Of a stretch of DNA of 64,000 nucleotides, positions 1 through 11,554 are shown in pieces. Under the pieces are notes generated by a model that saw only the letters and a list, made by a program, of their open reading frames with translations, was not told the DNA's origin and did no database searches. The first letter of the stretch is position 1, and every line of letters starts with the position of its first letter. The stretch is from assembly GCA_946894095.1 (NCBI GenBank), contig OX335660.1:2361001-2425000 (forward strand), read 5' to 3'. This stretch comes from Incurvaria masculella. Its lineage: Eukaryota; Arthropoda; Insecta; Lepidoptera; Incurvariidae. Position numbers and translations under genes: made by a program.

Positions 1-133
1 TAATATTCATAATGCTTGCAGTGTTAAATTCATAACAAAAGTAGTGTTGCTGTAAAAATAAAATTAACCTTCTGCATTTTGATATTATGAAAAATATGAA
101 AAAAAATCAGAAAAATAATGACTTTTTACAGGC

Positions 134-955
134 ATGGGGAGGAAGAGAACTCACTCAATTCTTGATGCAGGAGAAATGGTTTTGGCCCAAATTGGTTCTG
201 TGATTTTAAAGACTAGACCTTTTTCTATATTTGTAGTGACATATTTATTAGTTGTAAGTTTTTATAGAGTAAAGGCTACTCCCGGCGCCGACAATACATG
301 GGATGGATTCCATCCCATGTAGGCATAGAAGGCAATGAAAAAGCCGACGAGTTAGCAAAAAGAGCTACGTGCTCAAATGTAATCTACACCACCAAGCCTT
401 TCTTCACTGACGTTCTGCCGAAAGCCAAAGGAATATGTAGACAAATGTGGAAAGAACACTTTGACAGGAGGTCTGTGGAGAGGGGAATTTGGTACAAAAC
501 GATTGTATCTGAACCACTCTGTATCCCTTGGTTTAGCAGTGTCCATCTGCCTAGAGAAATCATTACTATTGGCTTAAGACTCAGATCAGGACACACTCCT
601 CTAAATAGAATGGGACATATGATGAAGAAACTAGACTCTCCAAATTGTTCTGCCTGTGACAAGCCAGAAGATCAATTTCACCTGTTTATGGAGTGTGTTC
701 TGAACGAGAGGCTTCGACTGGGTCTTGAAAAAATATTGTCTACGGATAGAATGAATTTATTTTTTAAGATACACGAATCATTGGGAAAGCCCTGGTCAAA
801 CGAGTTCAGAGAAGTTGTATATTTTTTCAAGCTGTCATTGGCTCTAAGGAGTAGCTGATAGCTTGAAGTAATTATTATACTTATAAAGTCACTATGGGGC
901 TGGCATAGTCGGTGACGGCTTAAGTCCCAAATAAACAACTAGATAAAAAAAAAAA
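134..955 (+). mobile_element. 5'-truncated non-LTR retrotransposon (RNase H end of ORF2) with poly(A) tail
   Basis: The frame from about 298 to 858 reads GWIPSHVGIEGNEKADELAK, the end of a retroelement RNase H domain. It continues into a C-terminal zinc-like motif (CSACDKPEDQFHLFMEC) and stop. About 75 bp of 3' UTR and a run of some 17 A follow (940-961). This layout is typical of I/Jockey-superfamily LINEs. The left boundary near 280 is not sharp; the DNA before it is unexplained. Confidence 0.8.
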
Positions 956-960
956 AAAAA

Positions 961-1416
961 AACTCCTTATGCAAACTTTAGCATAGTTCTCATTTTACAG
1001 TCCACGGCACGATAAACGACACACTTTGGACTTACTTGAACCCCTTTAAGGCGCAGCATAGGGGCTGCATGCGACTAGGGTAAATCTTAATAATTTTATG
1101 TATTTTATGTAATTGCTGTTATCTCATTAATTTGAGTTTGAGCAACATCTACATTTGAAGCTTTGTAAACAGATTTTGAAAATAATTTGATAAAGTTTTT
1201 GGTCGTGACATTTGTCGGAAGCACTGCCTGCAAATGGAGATGTCGCTGAAACTCAAATTAATAGGGTAAATCTTTCTTTCATTGTGCTTAGCAGTAGTGG
1301 TAAAGCATGGCAAAGCTCTCTCTAACCACACACACTGTTTGAATTGTGTGGGGTTTACTCTGATGGGCACTGTACATGTAAAGTTATACACAGTGTAGTT
1401 ATATTTTTGTTTAAAC
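961..1416. other. Unassigned AT-rich stretch
   Basis: I see no coding potential, no RNA gene and no repeat shared with the rest of the window here. Confidence 0.4.
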
Positions 1417-1420
1417 TTAA

Positions 1421-1962
1421 GGTGGCCCAACCCGCTCATCTCCCCATACAAAAGGGGAAAGAAGATCACGCCCATATTTCTTGTCAGAGATCCAAAATTT
1501 TGCTCAAAATAGCTTTATTTGATCGAACTAGATGTCTGATGACCATTGGCATTGTAAACTTGTGTTTGGTTTCCAAGTAATAACGTCCGAAAGTTCGGAT
1601 TTTTCACGCGTTTTATACAATTACTTTGGAGGTGTATTACGCAATGATAAAGTAAGAACATCTTAAAAAGATTAGTCATCAGACATAGCTTGTTTAATCA
1701 AGATTTATAATCTATTTGGTTTTTGTTAGATTTTTGACTACAGCGGTCGTGGTTTACTTTTAGCTATAAGTCGTTTTGAAATTAAAATTTTCGTAAATCT
1801 TACCAAATCATACACTATGCACATTGTCTTTTTTGTGGACATGTTGCATCTTCTTCATCATGGAGCCTGTCTTATTCTTTAAAACCGAGAAGGTCCCAGA
1901 GCGCAACAGCACGGTTTTGTACCGTGCCTGCGAATGAGTTAGGCCCGCCGGGTTGGGCCACC
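1421..1962 (+). mobile_element. TTAA-flanked MITE, family 1, complete copy
   Basis: Perfect 14-bp terminal inverted repeats (GGTGGCCCAACCCG and its complement) are flanked by TTAA at 1417-1420 and 1963-1966, the piggyBac-type target. It has no transposase. A second copy of exactly the same length (542 bp) lies at 26921-27462 and differs by only a few bases. Degraded relatives occur at about 16656-17120, 31830-31910, 37945-38405 and 63210-63545. Confidence 0.85.
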
Positions 1963-2084
1963 TTAAGGAGGCTCCTTCAGCTTGTATGGAACATTTTACA
2001 ACTTGGATCTACTACAGAAAATGTCCGTGCCGGGAGTTGTATCCTTATATTCAAGCCATGACCTGTTGTATGGTGAAGTTAGTT

Positions 2085-2945
2085 ATGAAATATAATTAGA
2101 TAAAATGTCATTTTTGGGGCAGGCTATAGGTGGTAGGTATAAGAATGGGTTTAAAGGATCTGGATGCAATTATGTAGACTTCTGGGGTTTGTATTGAATG
2201 ACAATTGAAAACATTGTGATGAGATTCCATTAAAGGTGTGTTTGTCTTAAGGGTTTGAGTGAAGGGGATTTTGAAATGTAATCAGATAAAATGTAATTTA
2301 TGCGGTCAGGTATTATAGGCTGCAAGAATGAGTTCAAAAGATCTGGATAACATTATTTAGGCTTCTGGGTTTGTATTGAGTCACATTTGGAAACATTGTA
2401 GATGGATTTGATTCAAGTGTTTTGTTTTAAATGTTACATGCTGTGAAGGGATAATTATGAAATGTAATCAGATTAAAAAAAAAAATCGGTGATTATAGGC
2501 GGTAAACATGGCTTGAAATGATCTGGATAAAATTATATAGACTTCAATACAAAATTTATTGATGATTGAAAATATTGTGGTGCGTTTTTATTAAATCTCT
2601 AAGGTTAAGGGTAATTATGAAATGTAATCAGATAAAATGTATGGGGGATGTATTATAGGCTGTAAAAATGGGTTCAAAGGATCGGGATAATATTATTTAG
2701 GGTGTTTCTGGGGTTTGTAATGAATGACAAATGAAAACATTGTGGGAAAATTGTATTAAAAATGTGTTTGTCTTCAACCTTAATTATGGTGAAGGGTAAT
2801 TTATGAAATGTAATCAGATAAAATATAATCAGATGAAATGTAATTTTTGGGGGAGTTACTATAAGCTGCAAGAATGGGTTCAAAGGATCTGTATAAAATA
2901 ATTCATCTGGGTTTGCTTAGAATCTTCTGGGTTTGCTTAGAATGC
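2085..2945 (+). repeat. Degenerate tandem repeat, about five units of 160-190 bp
   Basis: The motif GAAATGTAATCAGATAAAAT recurs, with changes, near 2085, 2271, 2459, 2618 and 2802. Each is followed by a G-rich stretch, a TTATAGGCTGTAAGAATGGG-like segment and GGATCTGGATAA. The copies differ in length and have drifted, so the array is old. Confidence 0.75.
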
Positions 2946-3577
2946 ATTTTTAAAACAATCCTTTTTTTTATGTAACTTGACATTGATGGGTAATACCGAA
3001 CTGACCGTCAGATATTAGCCTAATGCATCACATGGGAACTAGGTGCCATGCCAGGACCTTCCTTATATTGCTCGGCTACATTGAACTGGATGGAAAACAC
3101 GGACAATCTGGTGAGATTCAATTATAATTGACAGAATCTAAAAACATCAATAAATTATTGATGTTATTTCTTACATAAAACATATTTTGGCAAAACAGTT
3201 TCTTATCGCTTGTCTCATTGATTGACCAAAAGTTTGCATAATGGAATATGATCGATTGAGCCATCTACTGAGAGATGACTCCAGAAAAACCCTGTTAATT
3301 GAATTTGACCACACGTATTTATATTTAAAGGTTACGAACCTTTTTGTACGAGTATTAATTTGAGGTTAACCTGTGATGCAATCCGAAAAAATTTGGTTTT
3401 GATATTGGTCTGAAGCAAGATTCAAACTGATCTGTGGATTACATTTTCAGTACTCTAACCACTGATCTATGCAGGCAATTATGTCATCAATGATTTGTTT
3501 GTCTGTTTTCTAATCGAAACAATGCTGTAGAGATGGCATTGATTGATCCTTGAGACATTTTAAATGCGATGATAATG

Positions 3578-3729
3578 TTTCAGAAGAATATTATTTTACA
3601 TTTACGGATAAACAGTGTTCAGCTTACTTACTTAGCTCGACGTTTTACGTCTTACGGCTGTTTATCCGTAAACGTAAAATAATATGTCGAACAACAGTGA
3701 AAATCTAAACAAACATATTTCAGAAGAAT
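3578..3729. repeat. Short insertion with long hairpin, flanked by 12-bp direct repeats
   Basis: TTTCAGAAGAAT stands at 3578-3589 and again at 3718-3729. Between them is an inverted repeat of 26 bp with one mismatch (3590-3615 and 3658-3683) around a 42-bp loop. It looks like an insertion that carries a target-site duplication. Confidence 0.6.
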
Positions 3730-3734
3730 GTCTA

Positions 3735-3875
3735 GACCTCTGTTCAAAAAGATAGGAGATGTGCCACCTAGCGCAATTACTATGAAACCTGCTGTCTCCA
3801 ACTTTTTAAAACCAACCCAACATAAACGTACTTGCCACAAGCAAACACAGTCGCAGACGTATAGGATCAAACGAA
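3735..3875 (-). repeat. Interspersed repeat fragment (GGAGATATGCCATCTAGC family)
   Basis: GGAGATGTGCCACCTAGC and ACTATGAAACC followed by GTCGCAGACGTAT have counterparts at 30380-30470 and 62230-62370 (GGAGATATGCCATCTAGC and ACTATGAGAC). Class unknown. Confidence 0.5.
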
Positions 3876-4148
3876 ACAATCTTTTGTGAATAAAAAACTA
3901 AAGATCTGAGCTGTTTAAGATTTTGCACATTTTCTCACTCGATACTTCAAATCGCATGGTACGTAAATAGGGTAGGAAGATCCAATTAGTATTTTATAAC
4001 CCAGTTCCTGGTAGATGTAGAAAATGTTTAATATATACATAGATTTAATAAAAGGTGGTAGTCTTGTGAAGGGTAGATTCATAATTAATTTTGATCTGTA
4101 TGTATTAAATATATATATGGAATTATTTTATACACAAGTAATTTCTGA

Positions 4149-4977
4149 CTAATACTGGTGGGTTTTATTTCCACCTATGATCACAATTTGAACCATTACA
4201 CACATGAATGAATCCTGCATTATTATTATTATTAAATTTTATATACACTAGCAGCTACAAGCTGATGCGTGTATTTTAATTATTGAGTGCACTGTATTAA
4301 TATTTTTGCAAGTAAAGTTTTTTTTTTAAGTTTAGTTTTTATTTATTGCTTCTCGTTTTTGATATTTGTCCAATTTGTTTTTAAAACTGTTCACTGAGTT
4401 AGCACTTATCACTTCTTCTGGCAATTTATTCCAAGTGTCAACAACTCTGTTAGATAGGAAGTGCTTTCTCGGGTTTGAAGTAGTATTATTGCGGTTAAGT
4501 TTCAAGGAGTGTTCTCGAAGTCTCTCATTATTATTTTTTGTATACATTGATTTAAGACTCGGTACATCGTAGTGTTCAGTCAGGATTTTGTAGGTCTCTA
4601 TTAGGTCTCCTCGCTGCCTTCTTTTTTCCAATGTAGTAAGACCAAGAGTGTCAAGGCGATCTTCATATGATTTGTGCCTGAGGAACAACACCATTTTTGT
4701 TGCGCGTCTCTGAACCTTTTCCAATATATCTATATCCTTTTTGAAGTAGGGGCTCCATACTTGATATGCATACTCCAGGAGGGGACGTACATATGACTTG
4801 TAGAGCTTAAGAAACAGGTCAATGTTTATGCAGGAAAAGGATTTCCGAATCATATAAAGCAGTGAATTTGCTCTCTTAACCACTTCGATTATATGGTTAT
4901 CCCATTTGAGGTCATTGGACACCGTTACGCCGAGATCGACCTGTGAGGAAACGCATTCATTCAAAATCTCAATATTT
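4149..4977 (-). mobile_element. CR1/L2-like LINE 3' end, duplicate segment A, copy 1
   Basis: Minus-strand frame 4964-4332 is the C-terminal part of a reverse transcriptase ORF, including YVRPLLEYAYQVWSPYFKKD, LEKVQRRATK and TWNKLPEEVISA. It is followed by the 3' hairpin (CAGCTTGTAGCTGCTAG on the minus strand) and a TAA/ATT microsatellite tail near 4220. Segment A also includes about 70 bp of flanking DNA. The 829 bp recur at 5506-6334 with no difference that I can see. Confidence 0.85.
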
Positions 4978-4978
4978 T

Positions 4979-5508
4979 GACTTTATTAATAATTGCACAA
5001 ATTCTATGTTGCAATCGTGAAGTATCAGTGCACTATTTGATTGTTACGTTTTCAAGAGAAAATTAAATATTTTAAGAAATCGTGGCTACGGGTGAAATCA
5101 TGCTCTTCAAAGTATCTAGAAACAATGAATAGAGCCAAAAAGACGTATTTTGTACACAAAACTAACGATGTTTAGTCTTCGACCAAAACATTTGATCCTA
5201 TTGGCGACTGGTATACCTTTTCTCAACTGCTAAACGTATGGTTTGGTTTTTATTGTGATATTATTAAAATGTGAACACACCGTATATTATAAGCACATAC
5301 TTATTTATGGAAAAACGTGAGCAGGGAAAAACAAAGATTTATAAAATGTATTTTTATTTAAATAATGTTAAACTATTTTAATCAATAATTAATGTATCGA
5401 AATAAAGTTAAATATAAAACATGTTTTATTTCTGTAAACTATTTATTCTGATAGACCAAGAGCAAGCTTGTAAATAATTACATATATTACTTATATTTTA
5501 TAGAGCTA
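4979..5508. repeat. Duplicate segment B, copy 1
   Basis: 530 bp of AT-rich non-coding DNA lying between the two A copies. It is repeated without visible change at 8191-8720. Confidence 0.85.
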
Positions 5509-6334
5509 ATACTGGTGGGTTTTATTTCCACCTATGATCACAATTTGAACCATTACACACATGAATGAATCCTGCATTATTATTATTATTAAATTTTATA
5601 TACACTAGCAGCTACAAGCTGATGCGTGTATTTTAATTATTGAGTGCACTGTATTAATATTTTTGCAAGTAAAGTTTTTTTTTTAAGTTTAGTTTTTATT
5701 TATTGCTTCTCGTTTTTGATATTTGTCCAATTTGTTTTTAAAACTGTTCACTGAGTTAGCACTTATCACTTCTTCTGGCAATTTATTCCAAGTGTCAACA
5801 ACTCTGTTAGATAGGAAGTGCTTTCTCGGGTTTGAAGTAGTATTATTGCGGTTAAGTTTCAAGGAGTGTTCTCGAAGTCTCTCATTATTATTTTTTGTAT
5901 ACATTGATTTAAGACTCGGTACATCGTAGTGTTCAGTCAGGATTTTGTAGGTCTCTATTAGGTCTCCTCGCTGCCTTCTTTTTTCCAATGTAGTAAGACC
6001 AAGAGTGTCAAGGCGATCTTCATATGATTTGTGCCTGAGGAACAACACCATTTTTGTTGCGCGTCTCTGAACCTTTTCCAATATATCTATATCCTTTTTG
6101 AAGTAGGGGCTCCATACTTGATATGCATACTCCAGGAGGGGACGTACATATGACTTGTAGAGCTTAAGAAACAGGTCAATGTTTATGCAGGAAAAGGATT
6201 TCCGAATCATATAAAGCAGTGAATTTGCTCTCTTAACCACTTCGATTATATGGTTATCCCATTTGAGGTCATTGGACACCGTTACGCCGAGATCGACCTG
6301 TGAGGAAACGCATTCATTCAAAATCTCAATATTT
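5506..6334 (-). mobile_element. CR1/L2-like LINE 3' end, duplicate segment A, copy 2
   Basis: Same as 4149-4977 at an offset of 1357 bp, including the 3' flank and the identical 5' truncation point. The two copies therefore arose by DNA duplication, not by two retrotranspositions. Confidence 0.85.
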
Positions 6335-6799
6335 AGTATGTATCTTTATGAAATTGTTTTTTTTTTTGTATGTGTGAAACCCGAAGATTCCAATTTAAGC
6401 TACCCAGACTTAAGGAGTGTAATAATCTAAGATCTACATAATTGAGGGTTCTTTAGCCAAAGTAATTCGCGGTTGTCGGAATTTGGAGTTGTAGAGCAAA
6501 TTTTAGTCTTGTCTGGTAGTCATGTGAAATAGTGTCTTGCGTGATTCATCAGTATAATTGTTCAATATACGTTGTCAATGCCCAGTGTGGAGAGAAACGA
6601 GGCGAAAGAAAATGTTAAATATATCTCTACTGTAGTCATGTATTGCATTGTACTGCCGGTAAACCTACATAATTTGAGTTCGAAAATTACAAAAACATTT
6701 CAGTCCGAATCATCTGTAAAAAACATGCATAGAACACTCATTATATATTGTCACCATGTGGTTGAAACTTTAACCTATATGGTGTATATGAGCTAAGAA

Positions 6800-8045
6800 A
6801 ATTATTTTATTGATACCCCAAGGATCGCACCTAGGACCACTGTTCTATGTTGCTTACCTCTATGACATTAGTGAATGTTTTAAGAACTCTAAATATTTAC
6901 TTTATGCTGACGACAAAAAAATTTACATGCCAATACGCAACTTAACAGACTGTTTAATACTTCAACAGGATTTAGATCGTTTATCGTTGTACTATGCCAG
7001 AAATAGAATCAATGTTAATATAAAAAAATGTCAGGCCATCATATTTACCCGAAAAAGTAATCCAAATATTTACAATTACACATTCGATAGTACCCCTATA
7101 GCAAAAGTAGATCTAATCCGCGATCTAGGTGTACTTTTGGATAGCAAACTTGTGCTATCACAACATTATGATTATATTACACAAAAAGCATATAAAAGTC
7201 TTGGATTTGTTATTAGGGTATGTAAACCGTTTAAAGATATCGCATGTTTAAAAACAGTATATTTTGCATACGTACGCAGCGTTCTCGAGTACGCCAGTAG
7301 TATCTGGTCACCTATGTATGCGAAATATATTGTTTCTATCGAAAGAATACAAAATAAATTTATAAAGCACTTAAATTACCGACGAAATTTAACATTTGAT
7401 TCGTACGAAGCTAGTTGTCTGGCGCACAAGGTGATAAGCCTAGAAAAAAGAAGGAATGTCTTGGACATGATGGTGCTTTTTGACATAGTACGGGGTCGAA
7501 TTGATTGCGCCGAATTGCTGAACGAGTTGAGTTTGAATGTGCCTTGCCGTCGTACCCGACACATACCATTATTTCACGTGCCACTTCAACGCACAAACTA
7601 TGCTGAAAATAAGATATTAACGCGTATTACACGAAACTATAATCGTAAGTTCAATGAAATTGATATCTTCATCCACACCAAATATACATTTCGAAAAAAA
7701 ATTATTGAAGCTCTTGTGACACTTGAAGACATTTAAGCATAAATTTAAATAATACGAAATAAGCAAAATCATTCATCAATTTCATACATCTTCATTCTCA
7801 TTCCACCCTTATTTATATATTTACATCAAGATGATTTACACACATACATATACATACACACCCTCTCACACACCACACACACCCTCACACAATCTCTCAC
7901 CATCATAGACGAATACAGTTGGAGCACAGTCTTTTTTGTACAAGAAGTGGAAATCTGTTATTGGCTTATGTTTTGCATTTTTGTCATTGTATAAAAGCTA
8001 TGTTAATAAAAGCTGTTGATTTTCCAAATAAATAAATAAATAAAT
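6800..8045 (+). mobile_element. 5'-truncated Jockey/CR1-like LINE with reverse transcriptase
   Basis: The frame ending at 7736 begins in RT motif IPQGSHLGPLFYVAYLYDIS, continues with the catalytic YADD box (LLYADDKKIYM) and thumb region (YVRSVLEYASSIWSP), and stops cleanly. A 300-bp 3' UTR with CA-rich repeats ends in an AAAT-repeat tail near 8030-8045. The open frame suggests a fairly young copy despite its truncation. Confidence 0.85.
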
Positions 8046-8190
8046 TAAATCTGTTAAGGTCACAATGAACTGCCTGGGCCGAGTGGCTTATTCAACTACT
8101 TGATGCGTGACGTGACATGACTTGAACCTTTTTCAGAGCTGTTGCAAACAACCAATCTGACTGTACTTGTAAGAACCTCTTGTTATCTGA

Positions 8191-8720
8191 GACTTTATTA
8201 ATAATTGCACAAATTCTATGTTGCAATCGTGAAGTATCAGTGCACTATTTGATTGTTACGTTTTCAAGAGAAAATTAAATATTTTAAGAAATCGTGGCTA
8301 CGGGTGAAATCATGCTCTTCAAAGTATCTAGAAACAATGAATAGAGCCAAAAAGACGTATTTTGTACACAAAACTAACGATGTTTAGTCTTCGACCAAAA
8401 CATTTGATCCTATTGGCGACTGGTATACCTTTTCTCAACTGCTAAACGTATGGTTTGGTTTTTATTGTGATATTATTAAAATGTGAACACACCGTATATT
8501 ATAAGCACATACTTATTTATGGAAAAACGTGAGCAGGGAAAAACAAAGATTTATAAAATGTATTTTTATTTAAATAATGTTAAACTATTTTAATCAATAA
8601 TTAATGTATCGAAATAAAGTTAAATATAAAACATGTTTTATTTCTGTAAACTATTTATTCTGATAGACCAAGAGCAAGCTTGTAAATAATTACATATATT
8701 ACTTATATTTTATAGAGCTA
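8191..8720. repeat. Duplicate segment B, copy 2
   Basis: Same as 4979-5508 at an offset of 3212 bp. It is separated from the second A copy by 1.86 kb (6335-8190). Confidence 0.85.
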
Positions 8721-9770
8721 TAGAGACAAATTTGTACAATTGGAAAAGAGAAAATCTATTTCACAGTTCTACCAGCATCTTATCATCGTCATCACAATTA
8801 TCACAATAGCTTTATGTTAACATAGTAAGTAGCACTTAGTGGATAGCACATACTCCGTGTGACATATTTACAAAAAAGCTTGCTCTTGGGCTATCAAAGT
8901 GCTATACATAAGGAGTGGGGAAAGATCTGACAATTCACCACAAATTGCTTTGACCGATATTTTACATGAGAACTTAACCGATACTTACAAGTATGTTTTC
9001 ACAGATATCATTTTTTTTGTAAGCGATTCGTGCCATTTTATTTGCATACATATTTTTAAAATTACATTTGCAAAACCAGTATAAATTTATTTCTTTGAGG
9101 GCCGATTTTCTGTAGCTCGGTCTGTAGCAAAATTTACTTTTGCCAAAATTAATTAATTATATCTCCTATCACTATTATGTTGATGTAATTTTACTAACAA
9201 AAAATATGGGCTTACTAAAACGGATGGATAAGCAGTGACGTAAATAAATTCGTCGAATAGTTATCTGACTGTTTATCAGACTATTGAAAAATCAGCCCTA
9301 AGATGAAAACACTGTCCATAGTAGTCATGGGCGTTTCCACTGGTCTTCGAAAACGTTAGTAACTGTTATTGCTGATGCCGATAGCCGTTTGCAGAAACTG
9401 TTGCAAAAAGAAATGAAAAAAAAAACACTTCCCTTTTCTCCTTTTTTTTTTTGGCTTGGACATTAATGGGTATAACGACATCTAGCACGGTTCGATCATC
9501 TCACATGAATTTTGAATCACGAGTGCAGTGACCTGTGTTCTCAACAAAAATCTAAATCAAGAAAGAGGTTTTGTTACTATGTAGTTATCGCAAACAATTA
9601 AAAAGTCAGACAAAACTTTTTATCCTCGACAAAATAATCCCCAGAAATAATATAACACAAATGATAAATAAACGTAATTATCATTTACGTTTATTTATTT
9701 AGCATTTAGAAATACTAATCGTTGGACTTTTTCTGTAAGCAAACCACAACGGCGGTCGTTAACAATGTAG
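8721..9770. other. Unassigned AT-rich stretch
   Basis: I see no gene or clear repeat family. A near-palindrome around TAAACGTAATTATCATTTACGT occurs at about 9667-9690. Confidence 0.4.
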
Positions 9771-9779
9771 CCCCTCTTT

Positions 9780-10080
9780 GACTACAGTGCGCTTTACAGT
9801 TTCGGCGGTAACCGGCGGTAAAGAGTCGCCGGCTACAAGCCGCAACGAAGTAATTATTAATATTACTAACTATTACTCGTAACTCCAGTTATGAGAGTCG
9901 CCGGCTCCAAGCCGGTTACAGCTACTAACTGCCGCCCGCCATTGCGCGAGCGAGACAGTCGCGGCTGGCGGGACGTTGCGTCTAGACGTCTCGCAACCTA
10001 CGGGCTTTCGTTGGCGTGCCGCGTGCGCGATCCAGTGCGCTACAAGAAATGTTTAGCGGCCATACTGCTCGGCGTAAAAT
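9780..10080. other. GC-rich, CpG-rich island of unknown nature
   Basis: About 300 bp with many CpG, in AT-rich surroundings. GAGTCGCCGGCT(A/C)CAAGCCG occurs twice (about 9826 and 9895). A 63-codon open frame is present but has no recognisable domain. It could be a 5' end of a retroelement, a promoter or an exon; I cannot decide. Confidence 0.35.
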
Positions 10081-10729
10081 GAATACTTCGTTTTTACACT
10101 AGTAACAGTTATACGAACCCATTTCTCATTTTTCGTCCCACGACTAGTCCATAGCAAACGAACTAAGCTTGCATGGATCTAAGTCAGTAAAGGAAAACAG
10201 CGAGGAACCGGCCTATACTCGCATATGTGAGTTTGCTTGGTAATCCTGTGAAATTCCGTGGTAGCCAACCTTCCATGGAAAAAAGTTAGTTGTTTTTGCT
10301 GTCCCGGCCCAATTCCCAATCTCAATCGTGTCCAGAGGGCTCAAATAAAAAGCGCTTAGAGCCAGTCCCACAGTAAGATTTAATCTACATCGAGTAAAAC
10401 TGTTCGGTAAGACCACCCATGCATGCGGGTTGTATCAGATAGAAGTACGCTAAATTATAAGGGCCTATGCACACGTATTTTTTACGTGATCGTAAAAGCG
10501 CACTATCAGTGGTACTGCATTTAGATTTAAATGCGCTATAAGGGTTAGGAGGTGAAAGGTTGTGCAAACATAATGCCAAGCCAAGTACCTACCGACCGCC
10601 AAATGCATTCAAATGGTTTTTTTTTTATTGGACGTGGATGATCATTGTTTATTGATGGTCCATAGGTAATACACTACACTCGGATTTGTAGCGATGGCTT
10701 ATAATTCACTTATTTTCATGACATCAGTC
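10081..10729. other. Unassigned stretch before Vps2
   Basis: Several short open frames but no recognisable protein, no shared repeat and no RNA gene seen. Confidence 0.35.
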
Positions 10730-10734
10730 TTACA

Positions 10735-10890
10735 GACCACTCGGGAACCATGTGCCATGCCAGGACCTTCCTTATATTTATCCAAGCATTAAACTTTGTG
10801 GATAAACACGGACAATTTAATTGTCGCTTCGGACCATCTTTCATTTCATGAGATTGGATGGACCCAGGGTGGGATTACCCTACCACTGAG
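10735..10890 (-). mobile_element. SINE fragment
   Basis: GTGCCATGCCAGGACCTTCC and nearby body pieces in reverse. Further fragments lie at 3030-3125 and 14335-14530 (minus) and 17150-17345 (plus). Confidence 0.6.
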
Positions 10891-11444
10891 TGAGTAAGGA
10901 GACCTATAGTTTTACATGGCGGCACTACTTAAGAATCTGCAAAGTGGCTGATTCGATTTAGATTAAATGAACTATCGAACTAGAAGAATATCCAACCTTT
11001 AGTTCGCGATTGCAAGACATGTGACACATCAGCTCAATTTAGTGACAAGGTTACAACCATTCCGTTGCAGCGACCAAGAGCCTGACCCAATGCATCATGA
11101 ATGTGTGCAAATGTAATTACATCTCATAAAAACAAAGGATCAGCACGCGTCATGCTCGTAGAGCTCTGCTTCACATTGCATGCAACTGTGGAAAAGATGT
11201 CCATCTAGGCGGGTACATGACGCACGCAAAGGAAATAAAAGAGAAAACCCTAGTACAAGGGCGTAATTCACAACAGGGTACCCATTGGGTTCCGTTTAAA
11301 AGTAATAAAATATATACACAAGTTGCGACTGAATCGCATTTGATGTATTGCACACGCGTGATAAAGCACAGTTCTAAGTGTGCATACCCCCTAAGGTGCG
11401 AGAAATCTACAAGCACAATACAAAGCGTGTGATGGGGCCGGCGG

Positions 11445-11554
11445 CTACTCTCTCCGGAGGTTGTCGAGGCGCGCCTGGAGCTCCGCGTCGGCGTCGCTGA
11501 CGGGCCCCCCGCCGCTTCCGCCCGCCACCGCCGTCGGCTGCGCGGGCGTCTTCG
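11445..11554 (-). CDS. Vps2: Vps2/CHMP2A terminal exon with MIM motif
   Basis: Starts after a CCCCCTCAG acceptor and ends with TAG at 11447-11445. It adds a Gly/Ala-rich linker and ends [14 protein letters not shown], the MIT-interacting motif of ESCRT-III proteins. Confidence 0.93.
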
